Source of the DNA: Muricea muricata
Lineage: Eukaryota; Cnidaria; Anthozoa; Malacalcyonacea; Plexauridae
Assembly: GCA_963855995.1 (NCBI GenBank)
Contig: OY979721.1
Location: 6,055,195 to 6,119,194 of the forward strand
Length of the DNA: 64,000 bases
Direction: 5' to 3'
The position numbers and the translations under genes are program-made. The notes beneath the pieces are model-generated. The model saw nothing but the letters and a program-made list of their open reading frames with translations, was not told the origin of the DNA and made no database searches. Positions 62,001 through 64,000 of this stretch are shown one piece after another. Positions within the stretch are counted from its first letter, which is position 1, and every line of letters begins with the position of its first letter.

Positions 62001-64000
62001 GAGCTTAAAATGAGGTTTTCAGTGCTAATGTGAACCAGTTGAGCGCAATGATGTACTGCAATCACGGACCTAAAAGAGACTTTCTAAATGGAAATTGCAG
62101 AACTTAGCAAGTCGGGAATCATGTTTTCGGCGCTCAAACCATCGACAAGAGCAAAAAACACGTTGACATTAAAAACCTATAACTTGCTTGTAGACTGAAA
62201 AGAAACGATCTTAGAACCATCAAAATTGAGTTTTAAGCGTTCTAGAAGCGATTTGAGCGTAAAAACATGCTCAAATCACCAACTAAAAATCGCCGTTTTA
62301 AATCGATCAGGGCGACGTTTTAGAGCTTAAAATGATGTTTTCAGTGCTAAAGTGAACGAGTTGAGCGCAATGATGTACTGCAATCACGGACTTAAAAGAG
62401 ACCTTCTAAATGGAAATAGCAGAAGTTAGCAAGTCGGGAATCATGTTTTCGGCGCTCAAACCATCGAGATGAGCGAAATAACACGTTGACAAGAGAAACC
62501 TATAACTTGCTTGTAAACTGAAAAGAAACGATCTTAGAACCATCAAAATCACGTTTTAGGCGTTCTAGAAGCGATTTGAGCGTAAAAACATGCTCAAATA
62601 ACCAACTAAAAATTGCCGTTTTAAATCGATCAGGGCGACGTTTTAGAGCTTAAAATGAGGTTTTCAGTGCTAATGTGAACGAGTTGAGCGCAATGATGTA
62701 CTGCAATCACGGACCTAAAAGAGACTTTCTAAATGGAAATTGCAGAACTTAGCAAGTCGGGAATCATGTTTTCGGCGCTCAAACCATCGACAAGAGCAAA
62801 AAACACGTTCACATTAAAAACCTATAACTTGCTTGTAGACTGAAAAGAAACGATCTTAGAACCATCAAAATTGAGTTTTAAGCGTTCTAGAAGCGATTTG
62901 AGCGTAAAAACATGCTCAAATCACCAACTAAAAATCGCCGTTTTAAATCGATCAGGGCGACGTTTTAGAGCTTAAAATGATGTTTTCAGTGCTAAAGTGA
63001 ACGAGTTGAGCGCAATGATGTACTGCAATCACGGACTTAAAAGAGACCTTCTAAATGGAAATAGCAGAAGTTAGCAAGTCGGGAATCATGTTTTCGGCGC
63101 TCAAACCATCGAGATGAGCGAAATAACACGTTGACAAGAGAAACCTATAACTTGCTTGTAAACTGAAAAGAAACGATCTTAGAACCATCAAAATCACGTT
63201 TTAGGCGTTCTAGAAGCGATTTGAGCGTAAAAACATGCTCAAATAACCAACTAAAAATTGCCGTTTTAAATCGATCAGGGCGACGTTTTAGAGCTTAAAA
63301 TGAGGTTTTCAGTGCTAATGTGAACGAGTTGAGCGCAATGATGTACTGCAATCACGGACCTAAAAGAGACTTTCTAAATGGAAATTGCAGAACTTAGCAA
63401 GTCGGGAATCATGTTTTCGGCGCTCAAACCATCGACAAGAGCAAAAAACACGTTGACATTAAAAACCTATAACTTGCTTGTAGACTGAAAAGAAACGATC
63501 TTAGAACCATCAAAATTGAGTTTTAAGCGTTCTAGAAGCGATTTGAGCGTAAAAACATGCTCAAATCACCAACTAAAAATCGCCGTTTTAAATCGATCAG
63601 GGCGACGTTTTAGAGCTTAAAATGATGTTTTCAGTGCTAAAGTGAACGAGTTGAGCGCAATGATGTACTGCAATCACGGACTTAAAAGAGACCTTTTAAA
63701 TGGAAATAGCAGAAGTTAGCAAGTCGGGAATCATGTTTTCGGCGCTCAAACCATCGAGATGAGCGAAATAACACGTTGACAAGAGAAACCTATAACTTGC
63801 TTGTAAACTGAAAAGAAACGATCTTAGAACCATCAAAATCACGTTTTAGACGTTCTAGAAGCGATTTGAGCGTAAAAACATGCTCAAATAACCAACTAAA
63901 AATTGCCGTTTTAAATCGATCAGGGCGACGTTTTAGAGCTTAAAATGAGGTTTTCAGTGCTAATGTGAACGAGTTGAGCGCAATGATGTACTGCAATCAC
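62001..64000. repeat. Regular 645-bp dimers running off the window
   Basis: Three full dimers start at 62,001, 62,646 and 63,291, and the next starts at 63,936. Each is a GAGGTTTTCAGTGCTAATG monomer with GACAAGAGCAAAAAACACG (322 bp, one base short), followed by a GATGTTTTCAGTGCTAAAG/GGACTTAAAAGAGACC monomer (323 bp). The two halves also differ at AATAACC/TTGCC against AATCACC/TCGCC. Private changes are few: GAACCAGTTG near 62,034, ACGTTCACATT near 62,807, ACCTTTTAAATGG near 63,694 and TTTAGACG near 63,846. This is the most regular dimeric stretch and may continue beyond the window. Confidence 0.9.

Larger units (their letters stand above)
1..64000. repeat. Satellite DNA array, 323-bp monomer, about 198 head-to-tail copies
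   Basis: Every part of the window is the same 323-bp unit in one orientation. Successive GAGCTT words fall at 1, 324, 647 and 970, and still in register at 63,613 and 63,936. The array enters and leaves the window, so both true edges lie outside. Monomers differ mostly by substitutions at recurrent diagnostic positions, and length changes are single bases only. A representative monomer is about 39% GC. I found no inverted monomer, inserted transposon, simple-sequence spacer or gene. Arrays of this form are eukaryotic satellites, commonly centromeric, pericentromeric or subtelomeric; which one cannot be read from the sequence, and the family name and species are not recognised. Confidence 0.98.

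Noticed and set aside
1-64000. CRISPR array or other prokaryotic repeat system
   Set aside because: There are no unique spacers between repeats, the unit is 323 bp with graded divergence and HOR structure, and no associated genes are present.
1-64000. Telomeric or microsatellite repeats and transposable-element remnants inside the array
   Set aside because: No short tandem motif, terminal repeat, poly-A tail or target-site duplication was seen; every stretch aligns to the monomer.

Overview
The window is one uninterrupted tandem array of satellite DNA. I see no gene, RNA gene, mobile element, CRISPR array or non-satellite spacer in the 64 kb. The repeat unit is 323 bp. Taking the arbitrary phase that starts at the GAGCTT word, which is also base 1, the window holds 198 complete monomers, all in the same orientation, plus 65 bases of a 199th starting at 63,936. 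Long uniform arrays with higher-order structure like this are typical of eukaryotic heterochromatin or centromere-proximal DNA. Nothing in the sequence identifies the species. A representative monomer is about 39% GC by hand count and is not depleted in CpG (17 seen, about 12 expected). That argues against a heavily methylated vertebrate-type genome, unless the array is young or unmethylated.

There are three nested levels of structure. (1) Each 323-bp monomer appears to be an old degenerate trimer of a roughly 108-bp unit (108+108+107), each third starting with a GTTTT word and carrying a TGAGCG core. (2) The monomer carries a near-perfect dyad (ATTTGAGC, 10-nt spacer, GCTCAAAT) next to the 8-bp palindrome TTCTAGAA. 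(3) Monomer variants are arranged in many short, mutually different higher-order repeats (HORs), with offsets of 2, 3, 4, 6, 8, 11, 14 and 16 monomers. They look like successive layers of unequal exchange rather than one regular HOR.

Layout: 0.4-2.5 kb, a tetramer repeat. 2.5-5.8 kb, mixed monomers. 5.8-12.3 kb, a dimer-dominated zone with an exact 646-bp dimer at 7.3-8.6 kb. 12.3-17.2 kb, an 8-monomer unit followed by a copy that lost one monomer. 17.2-39.7 kb, overlapping blocks with 14-, 11-, 4- and 3-monomer offsets that re-use the same units. 40.0-41.8 kb, 645-bp dimers. 41.3-51.6 kb, two tandem copies of a 16-monomer (5,167-bp) HOR that are about 99.8% identical. 51.6-62.0 kb, fragments of that HOR rearranged into tetramers and trimers. 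62.0-64.0 kb, clean 645-bp dimers running off the end.

Monomer length is under tight constraint or strongly homogenised. Across 197 monomer starts the phase drifts by only 19 bases, and this is fully accounted for by 20 single-base deletions and one single-base insertion that I could place. Since 323 is not divisible by 3, no reading frame can persist through the array, and the few open frames of 62-81 codons are by-products of the repeat. Any function would be structural (chromatin, centromere) or through non-coding transcripts, and is inference only.
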